Assembly: GCF_003584645.1 (NCBI RefSeq) | Contig: NZ_AP017928.1 | Location: 956,981 to 1,020,980, forward strand | Source: Methylocaldum marinum | GTDB taxonomy: Bacteria; Pseudomonadota; Gammaproteobacteria; Methylococcales; Methylococcaceae | DNA: 64,000 nt | Direction of reading: 5' to 3' | In this document: piece after piece, positions 62,998-64,000 of the stretch | Position numbering within the stretch: the first letter of the stretch is position 1 | Layout of the letters: the number at the start of each line of letters is the position of its first letter | Notes under the pieces: model-generated | Database searches by the model: none | Seen by the model: the letters and a program-made list of their open reading frames with translations, nothing else | Told to the model about the DNA's origin: nothing | Position numbers and translations under genes: made by a program

Positions 62998-63405
62998 TCA
63001 ATCGACCAGCGTGTAGAGATAGCTCGCGATGTCACGCGCGTCGGATTCCGGGATATTCATGTTCGGCATCAAGGTCTTGGGGTTGACGGCCGGAGGATTC
63101 TGCAGCCACCGGATCATATTTTCCGGGGTGTTCGGTAGAACGCCCGCGATGGCGACCCGCTTGGCGATTCCGCCGAGAGGAGGCCCCACCAGGCCATCCG
63201 CGCCGAATACGCCGGGGATAGTATGGCAGGATGGGCAGCCGTAGGCGCGGATGGCGGCCTTTCCCCGCTCCGGGTTGCCGCCGGTCAGGGCGATGACTTC
63301 GGATTCCTTCCCGCCTGCGCACGCTCCAAGCAGGCACAACACGAAAACCGTGGCGATCCCGTTTCCCGGACGCACCGCTACGCCATTACGGGAGGGCGAA
63401 GACAT
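62998..63405 (-). CDS. c-type cytochrome next to xoxF (XoxG-like position)
   Basis: 135 residues. Signal/lipobox-like region VFVLCLLGACAGG, haem-binding CPSCH, and likely axial Met in KTLMPNMNIPESDARDIASYLYTL. A monohaem class I cytochrome with PGVFGADGLVGPPLGGIAKR between. The start ATG 63405 overlaps the end of xoxF by 20 bp; a shorter start is possible. By position it would take electrons from the PQQ dehydrogenase, but it is shorter than typical XoxG and may be a lipoprotein. A different downstream role cannot be excluded. Confidence 0.8.
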   Translation of the reverse strand: MSSPSRNGVAVRPGNGIATVFVLCLLGACAGGKESEVIALTGGNPERGKAAIRAYGCPSCHTIPGVFGADGLVGPPLGGIAKRVAIAGVLPNTPENMIRWLQNPPAVNPKTLMPNMNIPESDARDIASYLYTLVD

Positions 63406-64000
63406 ACAGCGTCCCTCCCGGGGTAGTGTGTTCCGGCAAGTCCTTCATGGCGTTGACAAAGCCGAGCGCGCCGGTGCCGTCGCGCGGGTCCAGCCCGCCC
63501 GACACGATGGCACCCGACCAGCCGCCGACGCCGGCCAGCACCGCGACATATTGCTTGCCGTCGGGTCCCCGGTAAGTCACCGGCTGCCCGATGATGCCGG
63601 AGCCGACCTGAAACTGCCACAAGACCTCGCCGGTGCGGGCGTGCACCGCCTTGAACCAGCGGTCCATGGTGCCATAGAACACCACGTCGCCGGCGGTCGC
63701 CACCGCACCGCTCCACACCGGGAACTTCTCCTTGATCTTCCATACGGCCTGCCGTTTCAGGGGATCCCAGGCGGTGAACTCGCCGCGACGCCCGCCGGGT
63801 CCAGCGTGCATGTGCACCCGTGCCCCCACGTAGGGCGTGCCGGCGAGATAGTTCGCCTCCAATCCCTCGATGTCCATGCAGAGGTTATTGTGCGGAAGGT
63901 AGAGTAGCTCCGTCCGCGGCGACCAGGCCGCGGGCTGCCAGTCCTTGGCGCCGGGCGGCGCGGGGCAGATGTCAGTAACGGTTTTTCCCGTCTGCGGTTT
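63386..64000 (-). CDS. xoxF: XoxF-type PQQ methanol dehydrogenase, C-terminal part (runs off edge)
   Basis: 205 residues of the C-terminal third: TGKTVTDICPAPPGAKDW, WSPRTELLYLPHNNLCMDIEG, EANYLAGTPYVGARVHMHAG, RRGEFTAWDPLKRQAVWKIKEKFPVWSGAVATAGDVVFYGTMDRWFKAVHARTGEVLWQF, GSGIIGQPVTYRGPDGKQYVAVLAGVGGWSGA and GGTLYVFALP. The tryptophan-docking propeller motifs are intact. The phrases match XoxF (lanthanide-dependent) better than MxaF, but the diagnostic extra Asp ligand is outside the window. Oxidises methanol in the periplasm; it leads the transcript with the cytochrome. Confidence 0.9.
   Translation of the reverse strand, partial: KPQTGKTVTDICPAPPGAKDWQPAAWSPRTELLYLPHNNLCMDIEGLEANYLAGTPYVGARVHMHAGPGGRRGEFTAWDPLKRQAVWKIKEKFPVWSGAVATAGDVVFYGTMDRWFKAVHARTGEVLWQFQVGSGIIGQPVTYRGPDGKQYVAVLAGVGGWSGAIVSGGLDPRDGTGALGFVNAMKDLPEHTTPGGTLYVFALP

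Noticed and set aside
1-64000. CRISPR arrays, rRNA and tRNA genes
   Set aside because: No direct-repeat/spacer pattern, cloverleaf or rRNA sequence was noticed on reading both strands.

Overview
The window is high-GC DNA from a proteobacterium, most likely a gammaproteobacterial methanotroph of the Methylococcaceae type. The right edge carries the C-terminal part of a XoxF-type PQQ methanol dehydrogenase followed by a c-type cytochrome. Other genes (PEP/VPLPA-CTERM surface proteins, arsenosugar genes, RAYT elements, a nitrate-type ABC transporter) fit that group. The species cannot be fixed from the sequence.

Left region, 1-34.7 kb, is a heavily rearranged accessory island. It starts with a truncated copy of a winged-helix/AAA ATPase regulator, a complete IS5-family element and a vgrG pseudogene cut by a second IS5-type element (copy A). 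Next come a HAF-repeat VPLPA-CTERM protein, a TonB receptor that has lost its N-terminus beside a RAYT element, and the intact type VI secretion effector operon: vgrG2, a 507-aa adaptor-like gene, a PAAR-like/Rhs effector with a swapped C-terminal toxin, and its immunity candidate. Downstream is a graveyard of displaced Rhs tips. One is an orphan nuclease-like Rhs-CT with immunity. Another Rhs-CT/immunity pair is split by an IS1-type element whose target duplication was itself hit by IS5 copy B. A third Rhs relic has no toxin. Between them lie ISL3, IS4, IS1, IS630, IS66, IS256 and RAYT remnants, a broken TPR gene, an opgG fragment, and two copies of a 44-codon membrane microprotein gene too short for ordinary ORF calling.

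Middle region, 34.7-50.5 kb. The full regulator copy is divergent from a CTERM-like secreted protein and an FG-GAP protein. Then comes an arsenosugar-type cluster: GT2 glycosyltransferase, AhpD-like protein, ArsM and radical-SAM ArsS on the minus strand, and a divergent TVP38-FAD oxidoreductase fusion. It is followed by an amidinotransferase paired with a P-type ATPase whose CPC metal motif is replaced by APL.

Right region, 50.6-64 kb. A nitrate-type ABC transporter (nrtA-nrtB-double ATPase) has a leader with two hexaloop hairpins and an intrinsic terminator, which looks like an ANTAR (NasT/NasR) antitermination leader. Next are a MexEF-type RND pump lacking an outer-membrane gene, an MgtC-like protein, a lipoprotein of unknown function, cytochrome c and partial xoxF.

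Several repeat families tie the window together: a GTAGGGTGGGTTAG intergenic element placed just after two secreted-protein genes, a GTAGGTCGGCAA palindromic element that has entered two protein genes in frame, the GGGGTCAGGTCTTGCA ends of RAYT elements, and a shared regulator/vgrG upstream region with a conserved inverted repeat.
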